From Methylobacterium sp. Leaf99 (GTDB taxonomy: Bacteria > Pseudomonadota > Alphaproteobacteria > Rhizobiales > Beijerinckiaceae): a stretch of DNA of 64,000 bases. Made by a program: the position numbers and the translations under genes. Location of the stretch: contig NZ_LMMU01000001.1 of assembly GCF_001422375.1 (NCBI RefSeq), forward strand, positions 372,223 through 436,222. Reading direction: 5' to 3'. Shown here piece after piece: positions 33,445 through 44,129 of the stretch. The first letter of the stretch is position 1. Each line of letters opens with the position of its first letter. The notes under the pieces are model-generated. The model was not told where the DNA came from. It searched no databases and saw only the letters and a list, made by a program, of their open reading frames with translations.

Positions 33445-33896
33445 TCAATGCCGCGCCGGCCTGAATCCGCGGTTCGGACTCGCGGCGGTCGGCTGATCAT
33501 CGCCCGCGAGATCGTCCAGGATCGGACAATCGGGGTGCGCGTTCCCACCGCAAGTCTCGGCGAGCCGGCTCAACGTGCGGGTCATCCCCTCCAGGGCGGC
33601 GATGCGCCGGCGCAGGTCCGCGACGTGCTCCAGGGCCACGGCCTTCACCTCGGCGCTCGCTCGCCCGCGGTCGCGCCACAGGGCGAGGAGCGTCCGGATG
33701 TCCTCGACGGAGAAGCCGAGGTCGCGGGACCGGCGGATGAAACGCAGGGCATGGAGATCGGAGGGCCCGTAGAGGCGGTAGCCGCCCGGCGTGCGGGCGG
33801 CGGGCGCGACGAGGCCGGTCTCCTCGTAGTAGCGGATCATCTTGGCCGAGACGCCCGTGACGCGCGCCGCCTCGCCGATGGTCACGGGCGCCGTGG

Positions 33897-33900
<4 letters not shown>
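33445..33900 (-). CDS. cueR: CueR-type MerR family copper-responsive regulator
   Basis: 151 aa with a GTG start overlapping the copA stop (GTGA); a GTG five codons later is an alternative. The MerR-type HTH is VTIGEAARVTGVSAKMIRYY, then ETGLVAPAARTPGGYRLYG. The metal-binding loop TCGGNAHPDCPILDDLAG carries the two cysteines expected in copper sensors. It probably binds the inverted repeat at 36486-36502 and activates copA. Being downstream of copA in the same transcript, it would also control its own expression. Confidence 0.9.
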
Positions 33901-36470
<2,570 letters not shown>

Positions 36471-36476
36471 TCCCCC

Positions 36477-36507
36477 GATGTGGGGCTTCCCACGGTGGGA
36501 AGGTCAA
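36477..36507 (-). promoter_or_regulatory. CueR-dependent copA promoter with perfect 8-1-8 operator
   Basis: On the minus strand TTGACC (-35, 36507-36502) is separated by 19 nt from CACATC (36482-36477). The spacer is almost filled by the inverted repeat CTTCCCAC-G-GTGGGAAG (plus strand 36486-36502). The 19-nt spacer and TTGACCTTCCC arrangement match CueR/HmrR-type copper promoters such as E. coli copA. Confidence 0.8.
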
Positions 36508-36575
36508 GGGCCGCCACGGGTTCGACAGGCCAGCCCCGCGCCGTGCGCGGTTCTCCGCGATGCGTCGTTGGGTTG

Positions 36576-37853
36576 CTAACCCGCCTCGGAACCGGACGCC
36601 GTTCCGGCCTCGGCGACGAATTCGGGAAAGAACGCCCGCACGGTGGTGCCGGCGCCCGGCGCGCTCTCGATGACGAGGCGGCCGCGATGGCGGTTGACGA
36701 TGTGCTTGACGATGGCGAGGCCGAGGCCCGTGCCGCCCTGATCGCGGCTCGAGGCGACGTCGACGCGGTAGAACCGCTCCGTCAGGCGGGGAATGTGCTC
36801 GGGCGCGATGCCGGGGCCCTCGTCGCGCACGGACAGCACGATGCGGGCGCGCCGCGGCGGCATCTCGTCCCGCTCGACGGAGACCACGACCCGACCGCCG
36901 CTGGCGCCGTACTTCACCGCGTTCTCGACGAGGTTCTCGACCACGCGCAGGAGTTCGTCGCGCTCGCCCGGCAGGCGGTGGACGCCCTCCGCCTCCAGGG
37001 TCAGTTCGACGCCGCGCTCGCGGGCCAGGGGTTCCTGGGTGTTCACCATCTGGCGGGCGATGCCGGCGAGATCCACGGGCTTCGTCGGGGCCACGTGCTC
37101 GCGCAGCTCGATGCGGGACAGGGACAGGAGATCGTCGATGAGGCGCGTCATGCGATGCGCCTGGGTCTTCATGATGGCCAGGAAGCGCTCGCGCGCCGGC
37201 GCGTCGTTGCGGGCCGGCCCCTGCAGGGTCTCGATGAACCCGAGGAGGGACGCGAGCGGCGTGCGCAGCTCGTGGCTGGCATTGGCGACGAAATCGACCC
37301 GCATGGCCTCGAGGCGCCGGGCGGAGGTGAGGTCGCGCAGGAACAGGACGACGTTGGGCTGTCCGCCCGCCGGACCGTCCGGCATGGGCAGGGCGCCGAT
37401 CTGCACCTCGAAGGCGCGCTCCGTCGGCACGCGGGTGGTGTAGAGGGTCTTCAGGGGGGCGCCCGTGCGCAGCACCTCCTCGATTCCGTCGAGGACGTCC
37501 GGCGCGCGCAGGGCGAACGAGAGCGGGTGGCGCAGCTTCAGGGCCGGCAGGAGGGCGCGCGCGGCCGGGTTGACCTCGATGACCACGGCGCGCCGGTCCA
37601 CGAGGATCACGGGATCGGGAATGTTGGCCAGCAGCGCCTCGGCGACGGAGTGCCGGGTCCGGGCCGCCGCCTCCGGCGTCACCTGGATGCGCGTCCGGAA
37701 CAGGCTGCCGACGAGGCCGCCGACGACGAGGGCGGCGACCGACGCCGCGATCCACGGCGCGTCGAGGGCGCCGCGTACCCAGGCGACCAGGCCGAAGGTG
37801 ACGCTCGCGCACGCGGCGGCGGTCCAGGCGGATCGTCGCGCGCCTCGTGCCAT
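36576..37853 (-). CDS. phoR: PhoR-like membrane sensor histidine kinase
   Basis: 425 aa. The ATG at 37853 has GGGGAG 4 nt upstream; the ATG at 37871 has its Shine-Dalgarno touching the start codon. Two N-terminal membrane segments (about residues 8-25 and 33-52) have almost no periplasmic loop, followed by a PAS domain (EALLANIPDPVILVDRRAVV), HisKA with FVANASHELRTPLASLLGF (phospho-His) and HATPase with VENLVENAVKYG, DEGPGIA and GGTGLGLAI. Sequence favours PhoR, the phosphate sensor. No phoB or pst gene is adjacent; copA lies downstream and a UPF0104 gene upstream. Confidence 0.85.
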   Translation of the reverse strand: MARGARRSAWTAAACASVTFGLVAWVRGALDAPWIAASVAALVVGGLVGSLFRTRIQVTPEAAARTRHSVAEALLANIPDPVILVDRRAVVIEVNPAARALLPALKLRHPLSFALRAPDVLDGIEEVLRTGAPLKTLYTTRVPTERAFEVQIGALPMPDGPAGGQPNVVLFLRDLTSARRLEAMRVDFVANASHELRTPLASLLGFIETLQGPARNDAPARERFLAIMKTQAHRMTRLIDDLLSLSRIELREHVAPTKPVDLAGIARQMVNTQEPLARERGVELTLEAEGVHRLPGERDELLRVVENLVENAVKYGASGGRVVVSVERDEMPPRRARIVLSVRDEGPGIAPEHIPRLTERFYRVDVASSRDQGGTGLGLAIVKHIVNRHRGRLVIESAPGAGTTVRAFFPEFVAEAGTASGSEAG

Positions 37854-37884
37854 ACTGCTCCCCAGCGCCATCCTTCCGGCGGCG

Positions 37885-39033
37885 TTACGTCCCTTCGGCC
37901 CGGCGCCGGGTGCGCCTGAGGACCTCGTAACCGCCCAACATCAACAGGGCGATGACGAACGGAACGAGATAGTAGCAGACCCGGAACAGCAGGAGGGACC
38001 CGAGCACCTGATCGCGGGGCAGGCTGGAGAGGGCCAGCAGGATCGTCGCCTCGAACACCCCGAGGCCGCCCGGCGCGTTCGAGGCGATGCCGAGCATGGC
38101 CGCCAGGACGTAGATCGCCACGAAGGTGGTGAAGCCGATGGAGGTCCCGGCCGGAAGCAGGACGTAGAGGGTGGCGGCGGCGGCGCACACGTCGCCGATG
38201 CCCACCACCATCTGGCTGAGGGACACGGAAGCGCCCGGCAGTTCGAGGCGCCAGCCCTTCACGCGCACGCTGCGGCGCTTGAGCGAGACCCAGGCGAGGT
38301 AGGCGACCACGGAGAGAAGTGCGGCGAGGCCGACGCCCTGGTTGAGGCGGATGCTGGTGAAGGTGAGCCCGGCGAGCTGCCCGGCCTCGGCGATGAGGCT
38401 CAACCCCAGCACCACCCCCATGCCGAGCCAGAAGGTGAAGCCGGCGATCACCGTGAGGGCCGCGATCTTGGCCGCACTCAGGCCCCGGCCAGAATAGATC
38501 CAGTAGCGGATGGTGCCCGCCGTCAGCAGGGGGAAGCCGAGGGTGAAGCTCACGGCGTAGCTCGTGAACGAGGCAAGTGCCGTGGTCCGGTACGGCACCG
38601 TGATCTGGAGCTGGCGCAGCGCGAGGGCGTCATAGCAGGTGAGGAACAGGTAGCTGACGGCCACGAACAGGAAGGCGAGGCCGAGCTGTCCTGGCGTCGC
38701 CGCCGTGAAGGCGGCGTGGAGTTCGGCCCAGGTGACGGTCTCGACGAGCCGCCACAGGACGAAGACGGAGACGGCGAAGATCACGATGCTGGCGATGGTG
38801 CCGATCCAGGCGTAGCGACCCTTCATCGAGCGCTTCGGCTTGGGATCGGCCACGGGCTCGCCCGGCGCGACGGTCGGCGCATCGGCGTCGATCGCCTCGG
38901 CCCGGCCGAGGTCCTTGTGCTGTCCCGCAAAGTTCATCGTGTCGGCGTCCGCCTCCGCCGGGCGGCCCCGCTCGACCTCGACGGCGGCATGGGTGTCCCG
39001 GGCTTGTGCCGGACCGCGGCCCGTCGCCCGCAT
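37885..39033 (-). CDS. UPF0104/lysylphosphatidylglycerol synthase-type integral membrane protein
   Basis: 382 aa from the ATG at 39033; an ATG at 38937 would remove a polar 32-residue leader. After a charged N-terminus there are about eight transmembrane helices. Family elements: LFVAVSYLFLTCYDALALRQ, SFTLGFPLLTAGTIRYWIYS and SNAPGGLGVFEATILLAL (the PGGLGxxE motif of the flippase-like domain). It lacks the C-terminal aminoacyl-transferase domain of MprF. A role in lipid or polyprenyl-glycan flipping is possible but unproven. It ends 31 nt before phoR. Confidence 0.82.
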   Translation of the reverse strand: MRATGRGPAQARDTHAAVEVERGRPAEADADTMNFAGQHKDLGRAEAIDADAPTVAPGEPVADPKPKRSMKGRYAWIGTIASIVIFAVSVFVLWRLVETVTWAELHAAFTAATPGQLGLAFLFVAVSYLFLTCYDALALRQLQITVPYRTTALASFTSYAVSFTLGFPLLTAGTIRYWIYSGRGLSAAKIAALTVIAGFTFWLGMGVVLGLSLIAEAGQLAGLTFTSIRLNQGVGLAALLSVVAYLAWVSLKRRSVRVKGWRLELPGASVSLSQMVVGIGDVCAAAATLYVLLPAGTSIGFTTFVAIYVLAAMLGIASNAPGGLGVFEATILLALSSLPRDQVLGSLLLFRVCYYLVPFVIALLMLGGYEVLRRTRRRAEGT

Positions 39034-39107
39034 TTAGGGGCATCGGCCGCCAATTGCCAGCGACGGGCCGATCTTGCCCGTGGGCCGGGCGGGGTGTCGA
39101 GGTATCG

Positions 39108-39710
39108 TCAGGCGAGGAATGTGGCCGCCTGAGTGAAGCCGTCGCGTATGCGCATCGCGACGTTCGGCGATGTGCAGACGTAGGTCGGGCTCGGATGCGG
39201 CACCGCGATCACCGGCCGGCCGGGGCGCAGGGTCGCGAGGGCGGGGCGGCTCAGGCCGGCGACGCGGCCGGCGAGAACCACGACGGCGAGGCGCGGCAGG
39301 CAGGCGATCAAAGGTTCGAGATAAGGGGCCGCGGCGGCAACCTCGGAACGGCGGGGGGCGCGGTTGAGGGCATCGGGCGCGTGGATCACCCACGGGACGG
39401 CGTTCCAGATCAGGGTGTCGGCCCGCGCGATCCCGGCCTCGGACAGGAACCGGAACAGGTTGGCGGCCGTGCCCGTGGGATTGTCGCGCGAGACGAAACC
39501 GCTGCCCCGGGGCCCGGGGGTCTCCAGCAACAGCAGGAGGCGTGCGTCGGCGCCGCCATCCAGGGGATCGGGCTCGGGCACGGCCGCGTCGCGCTCGGCC
39601 GCGATGCGGCGGGCCAGGGCGCGGATCGGCGCCAGATGCGCGCCCGCCAGGAGCGCGCGGCGCGCGGCGAGGCGGGCGGGCTCGCCGAGGCTTTTCGGCT
39701 TATCCGGCAT
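39108..39710 (-). CDS. Uracil-DNA glycosylase-fold protein
   Basis: 200 aa. UDG-superfamily features are LLLLLETPGPRGSGFVSRD (motif A region), WNAVPW and VPHPSPTYVCTSP (motif B, HPSP). The four cysteines of family 4 iron-sulphur UDGs are not present. The start overlaps the preceding deacetylase gene by 11 nt, so it is translated as the last member of the inositol/YcaO operon. Real DNA repair activity or a different job for the fold are both possible. Confidence 0.75.
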   Translation of the reverse strand: MPDKPKSLGEPARLAARRALLAGAHLAPIRALARRIAAERDAAVPEPDPLDGGADARLLLLLETPGPRGSGFVSRDNPTGTAANLFRFLSEAGIARADTLIWNAVPWVIHAPDALNRAPRRSEVAAAAPYLEPLIACLPRLAVVVLAGRVAGLSRPALATLRPGRPVIAVPHPSPTYVCTSPNVAMRIRDGFTQAATFLA

Positions 39711-40464
39711 CGCCGAAAAGGCGTGCAAGGCCGGTCGGCAACGCGCCCCCGCGGTGGAAGCGCTCGACGCCGCCCTCCCGCGCCAGCTGCGCGGTGAGGT
39801 TGTCGGCGCCGCCGAACTGGAAGCCGAGCTGGCTGGCGTAGGCGGCGCAGGCGGCACGCTTCGCCTCCTGTGCGTCGGCGTCGAAGGCGATGGTCTGAAC
39901 GGGAAGGTCGGCGAAGCGATCGCGCAGGGGTTCGCGCGGCGCGGCATCGCGGACGGTGTAGGGAAAATCGCGCCACCACAGGATGGGAATGGCGGGTGCC
40001 AGCTCCATGAGGGCGCGCACGGCCTGGATGTGATCGACATGGCCGCCGACGGCCTGAGGCGCGAGGATCAGGTCGGGTGCCGTCTCGGCGATGAGGTCGG
40101 CCAGGGCCCGCGTCAGATCGGGAACGATGCCGTCGTCGGACCTGACCTCAGCGAAGAGTTCGGGCGCGCTGGCATAGCCCCGGTGGGGCGCTTCGCGGAA
40201 CGGCAGGTGCCGCGGTGGAGCGATGCCGAGGGCCTGGGCGGCGTCCCTGTCCTCGTCCCGGCGCAGGGCCATGTAATCGACCTCCGGTCCGAGGCCCTTG
40301 TCGGTCTGGCAGGCCAGGGCGAAGCCGGTCGGATCGGCCACCGAGCCGGTGAACAGCGTCGCCATGGTGACGCGCCAGCCCGCCCGCGCCAGGAGGGCGA
40401 GGGTGCCGCCGCAGGAAAAGGCGGCATCGTCGAGGTGCGGCGAGAGGGCGAGGGCGGCCGGCAT
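39700..40464 (-). CDS. PIG-L/MshB-family N-deacetylase
   Basis: 254 aa. Zinc-dependent deacetylase of the LmbE family, which includes MshB (GlcNAc-inositol deacetylase of mycothiol synthesis). Zinc ligands are visible as SPHLDDAAFSCGG near residue 10 and GGHVDHIQAVRAL near residue 137. It follows the GT4 gene with a 1-nt TGATG overlap. Together with the GT4 and inositol phosphate synthase genes it suggests deacetylation of an N-acetylated sugar-inositol intermediate (inference). Confidence 0.87.
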   Translation of the reverse strand: MPAALALSPHLDDAAFSCGGTLALLARAGWRVTMATLFTGSVADPTGFALACQTDKGLGPEVDYMALRRDEDRDAAQALGIAPPRHLPFREAPHRGYASAPELFAEVRSDDGIVPDLTRALADLIAETAPDLILAPQAVGGHVDHIQAVRALMELAPAIPILWWRDFPYTVRDAAPREPLRDRFADLPVQTIAFDADAQEAKRAACAAYASQLGFQFGGADNLTAQLAREGGVERFHRGGALPTGLARLFGDAG

Positions 40465-41687
40465 CAGAGCAGGTGCGGCTCGGCGCGGAAGCGGCAGGTC
40501 GGATCGTGCGGCAGATCGCCAGAAAATTCCGTCGCCGGCTTTGAATCCGCCACGGCCGCATAGACCTCCATGATCTGGCGTCCCACGGCCCCCCAGGAAT
40601 AGACCCGACGGCATTCCTCGAGGCCGTCGCGGGCGAGGCGGGCGCGCAAGCCGTCGTCCTCGATCACGCGGGTCAGGGCCTGCGCCAGGGCCGGCACGTC
40701 GCCGGGCTGAACCATGAGGCCGTTCTCGCCGTCGCGCAGGCAATCGGAGACGCCGACCGAATGGGTCGAGACCACGGCGAGACCCGCCGCCATGGCCTCC
40801 AGGATGGTGTTGGAGAACCCCTCGGCGTAGGTCGGCGACACGAACACGTCGGCCTGGCGGTACAGGTCCGGCACGGTGTCGTAATCGGCGTAGCCGGTGA
40901 AGCGGATCTCGGCCTCCGAAAAGTTCAGTTCGGCGGCGCGGGCCTTGGACGAGTCGACGTCCGGACCGATGCCCGAAATGACTGCTTCGAACGGCACGCC
41001 CCCCGCGCGCATGAGCCCGAGGGCGTCGATGAAATCGAGCACACCTTTCCGGCGGTCGACGCGGCCGTGGTAGAACAGGCGCACGGGGCCGGCATGGTCG
41101 CCGGGTCCCGGCGTGAAGCGGCCGGTGTCGACGGCGCCCGGCACGATGGTGAAGCGGGCCGGGTCGGAGCCGAGGCGATCGCAGACCTCGCCTACAAAAG
41201 ACGCGCCGCCGATGAGGAGGGCGTTGGCATGGGCCAGAACCTCGCACATGGCGACGCGGTGGGTCTCGCAGCACGAGCCGACCCAGTGGCCGTCCCCGCC
41301 CTGGATCGACACCACCGTCGGCACGCCGATCTCCTTGGCCGCCAGCAGCGTCGCCCAGCCGGTGGGGTAACCGTACTGGGCGTGCAGGATGTCGAAGGGT
41401 CGCCGCGCGTGCTCGGCCCGGATGGTCGCCACCATGGTGTCGATGTCGCGCTCGAAATCACCGTCCGTCTGCTCGCCGGTCTGTTCGAGGCCGATGACAC
41501 GGACGCCGGGCACGGCCGGGGGCGGCCCGCCGCCGTAGACGCGGGTGCCGAAGGCGTCGCCGCGATACTGGCTGATCATCGTGACGTCGTGGCCGGCGCC
41601 GACGAGTTCGCGCAGGAGGTTCTGGGCGTAGACGCTCATGCCGGAAATGGCCGGGAAGTAGCGACGGCTGACGAAGCAGATTCTCAA
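40464..41687 (-). CDS. GT4 family glycosyltransferase (MshA-like position)
   Basis: 407 aa from a TTG at 41687 that overlaps the previous stop (TTGA), with GGAG 8 nt upstream; an ATG at 41717 is an alternative. GT-B fold, retaining type: N-terminal RICFVSRRYFPAISGMSVYA and the donor-site YAEGFSNTILEAMAAG (EX7E) near residue 300. FYHGRVDRRKGVLDFIDAL is also typical. In mycothiol synthesis the GT4 enzyme MshA joins GlcNAc to inositol-3-phosphate. A comparable step is suggested by context, not proven. Confidence 0.88.
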   Translation of the reverse strand: MRICFVSRRYFPAISGMSVYAQNLLRELVGAGHDVTMISQYRGDAFGTRVYGGGPPPAVPGVRVIGLEQTGEQTDGDFERDIDTMVATIRAEHARRPFDILHAQYGYPTGWATLLAAKEIGVPTVVSIQGGDGHWVGSCCETHRVAMCEVLAHANALLIGGASFVGEVCDRLGSDPARFTIVPGAVDTGRFTPGPGDHAGPVRLFYHGRVDRRKGVLDFIDALGLMRAGGVPFEAVISGIGPDVDSSKARAAELNFSEAEIRFTGYADYDTVPDLYRQADVFVSPTYAEGFSNTILEAMAAGLAVVSTHSVGVSDCLRDGENGLMVQPGDVPALAQALTRVIEDDGLRARLARDGLEECRRVYSWGAVGRQIMEVYAAVADSKPATEFSGDLPHDPTCRFRAEPHLL

Positions 41688-42529
41688 TGCACCGGCTCCG
41701 CCTTGTGCTTGCGGCAAACGCGCAGGAATTGGAGGGAGGCCGGGACCATGACGTCGGCCCTGTGGCTCTCGCGGGAGAGCTCGACGCAGACGAGTTTTTG
41801 GAAGCCGACGGCGTCCAAGGCATCGAGGACGCCCGGCACGTCCATGTCACCCTCGCCGAAGGGCAGGTGGATGTGCTCGCCGCGCTTCATGTCCTCGATG
41901 GCCACCGTGCCGATGCGGTCGTTGAACTCGGCCACCGCGGCGGCCGGATCGCGCTCGCCGGTGACGAGGCAGTGGCCGGTGTCGAGGGCGAGGTGCAATC
42001 CGTCGACGGACAGGGCGGCGAAGTCGTCGAGGGTCTCGATCAGCATGCCGGGTTCGGGCTCCAGGCACGGCACCACGCCCTTGGCGCGGGCGTACTCGGT
42101 CACCGCGACGAGGCCCTCGTTCAGCCAGTGCCGGGCTTCCGCATGGTCGATGCCGGGCTTCGGCACGCCGGCCCAGAACGAGACCGCCTCGGCGTGGAGG
42201 ATGTCCCCGATCTCGATGGCGCGCTTGAGGAAACCGACGCGGCGGGTGCGTCCGGCGGCATCGCCGCTCACCAGGGTCGGCTCGTGCTTGGCCTTCGGGT
42301 CGAGGAGGAAGCGGGCGCCGGTCTCGATCACCACGCCGAGGCCGAGGCGCTGGAGCCGGCTCGACAGGGCCTGCGCGTCCTGCACCCAATGCTCGGCGAA
42401 GGGGTCGAGGTGGTGGATGTCGAGGGTGAGGGCAACGCCCTGGTAGCCGGCCTCGGCGATGAGATCGACGGCGTCGGCAAGGCGATGGTTGGCGGTGCCG
42501 TTGGTGTTGTAGGCAAAGCGCAGGCTCAT
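41684..42529 (-). CDS. Sugar phosphate isomerase/epimerase-like TIM barrel
   Basis: 281 aa. AP-endonuclease-2/xylose-isomerase-like fold. Acidic metal ligands appear in VPCLEPEPGMLIETLDDF, LHLALDTGHCLVTGE, TVAIEDMKRGEHIHLPFGEG and LVCVELSRESH. The family includes inosose dehydratase and isomerase (IolE, IolI), which fits an inositol pathway. Overlaps: ATGA with the YcaO gene before it, TTGA with the GT4 gene after it. Confidence 0.86.
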   Translation of the reverse strand: MSLRFAYNTNGTANHRLADAVDLIAEAGYQGVALTLDIHHLDPFAEHWVQDAQALSSRLQRLGLGVVIETGARFLLDPKAKHEPTLVSGDAAGRTRRVGFLKRAIEIGDILHAEAVSFWAGVPKPGIDHAEARHWLNEGLVAVTEYARAKGVVPCLEPEPGMLIETLDDFAALSVDGLHLALDTGHCLVTGERDPAAAVAEFNDRIGTVAIEDMKRGEHIHLPFGEGDMDVPGVLDALDAVGFQKLVCVELSRESHRADVMVPASLQFLRVCRKHKAEPVH

Positions 42530-44115
42530 TCGCCCGTCCCCTGCTGGGCCAAGCGGAACGGCGCGTGGTGCGATTCCGGTTCGCGATAGAGGGGGTAGTG
42601 CGACCCGACGATCCGGTCGGCCAGCGCCGTGTCGAACAGGGGCTGCCCGCCGAAGCGCTCCAGGGCCTCGAGGGTCAGGCGCACGGGCCGCAGGGTCTCG
42701 CTCGCGTCTCCGAACCGGATCAGCGGATGGTCGCGTTCGATGAGCTTTTGCGTGTTGCGCTCGCCGATGCGGTGGTAGCTCATGGTCTCGACCTCGAGGC
42801 CCGGCACGATGGCCTTGACCACGCCGACCGAGCCGCCGGGCGGGGCGCAATCGACGTAGAGGACATCGAAGCCTGCGTCTTCCAGGCGGTCGCGGGCGAT
42901 GCGGCCGCGGGCATGCCCGTCGGGGGCGGCCGTCGTCGGCAGATCCGAAAACTTCTTGGTGCCGCGCTCGGAATAGACCGTGTCGCGCAGGGTCGCGGCC
43001 AGATCCTCGGGCGGCAGGACGATCCATTCGAGCATGGCCTTCAGGGCCCGGCTCTCTTCGAGGTCGAGGCTCGGCAGGGCCTTGTCGATGAAGGCCTGGA
43101 CGTAGCCCGGCGGGGTGACGCGCTCGGCGAAGGACAGGGGGCCATGGCCGAAGGCCTTGCGCACGCGCGCCGCCTGGAACTCGAGCAGCGCCTTGCGCAG
43201 GGCGCGCTCGCGGTCCGGGTCGCAGGCCTCGCCGCAGGCCGACAGGGCGATGGGCACGGGTGCGTCGGCGAGGTTGGTGTCGTGGCCGACCACGTAGATG
43301 TTGGTGAGGCCGAACTGGTCGGTGGCGAATTTCGGCAGGGCCTTGATGCCGAGCGCCTCCAGACGGTCGAGCATGCCCCGGGTCTCGGGACCGAGCCCCT
43401 CCGACAGGTCGAGCATCACACCCTGGTCGAGGGCCCGGAACAGCAGGCCGTTGCCATCGCGCTGCAGGAGTTCGAGGAGGCCGTGACCGAGGGCGAACGC
43501 GGTGTCGGGTCCGGCACCGAGGCCGTTGGTGATGAGGTTGGTGAAGGGCTTGTAGCCCTCCGACAGCTCGAAATAGTCCGTCGCGGCGATGTCGAGGGGC
43601 ATCAGCACGGTCTCGCCCGTGCGGGCGCGGATGGCGGGGGTCCATTCGAGCACCGAGCCCCAGCCGATGGGGCTGCCGGCCGGCAGGCACAGGGTGAGCG
43701 GATCGGCGACGGAGCCGGCGCCGAACACCTTCACCAGGTCGTCGTAGCTGCCGCGCTCCTTCTTGCGGGGCATGACGGCCAGCGACGGCATGAGATTTTC
43801 GGCGATCTCCGCCACGGCGCCGATCAGGGCTTCGTCGTCCGTGGCGCCGTAGCCGATGCCGCTCGGCATGGCACCGATGAAGAACGGGTCGTCGAGGAAC
43901 AGGGACACGAACCAGACCGGGATGCCGGTGCGATCCAGCGGTGCCAGGGGAAAGCCGACGATGCGGCCCTCCGGCAGGATGTCGAGATAGGCGCGCACGG
44001 GCTCCGGGAGCGACGCGGGCAGGCCCTCGATCCGGCGCTTGGCGCCGTGGGTGTAGGCGCGCGGAGCCTTCACGCGCGGATTGCGGGCTCTGGCGTCCTG
44101 ATCGTGTTCGCTCAC
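42526..44115 (-). CDS. YcaO-domain protein in a non-peptide cluster
   Basis: 529 aa, GTG start at 44115. YcaO enzymes use ATP to activate amide oxygens for cyclodehydration, thioamidation or amidine formation. The ATP/Mg signature is plain: GAVAEIAEN (Glu103, Glu106), then ITNGLGAGPDTAFALGHG followed by LLELLQRDGN (about 195-222), the NGLxxG...GLxExxxRD pattern. A second, C-terminal segment (from about residue 385) contains DAGFDVLYVDCAPPGGSVGV. No E1-like or TfuA partner and no precursor-peptide gene are present. The gene overlaps the TIM-barrel gene by ATGA. Confidence 0.88.
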   Translation of the reverse strand: MSEHDQDARARNPRVKAPRAYTHGAKRRIEGLPASLPEPVRAYLDILPEGRIVGFPLAPLDRTGIPVWFVSLFLDDPFFIGAMPSGIGYGATDDEALIGAVAEIAENLMPSLAVMPRKKERGSYDDLVKVFGAGSVADPLTLCLPAGSPIGWGSVLEWTPAIRARTGETVLMPLDIAATDYFELSEGYKPFTNLITNGLGAGPDTAFALGHGLLELLQRDGNGLLFRALDQGVMLDLSEGLGPETRGMLDRLEALGIKALPKFATDQFGLTNIYVVGHDTNLADAPVPIALSACGEACDPDRERALRKALLEFQAARVRKAFGHGPLSFAERVTPPGYVQAFIDKALPSLDLEESRALKAMLEWIVLPPEDLAATLRDTVYSERGTKKFSDLPTTAAPDGHARGRIARDRLEDAGFDVLYVDCAPPGGSVGVVKAIVPGLEVETMSYHRIGERNTQKLIERDHPLIRFGDASETLRPVRLTLEALERFGGQPLFDTALADRIVGSHYPLYREPESHHAPFRLAQQGTGE

Positions 44116-44129
44116 GTAATAATCCGTTC

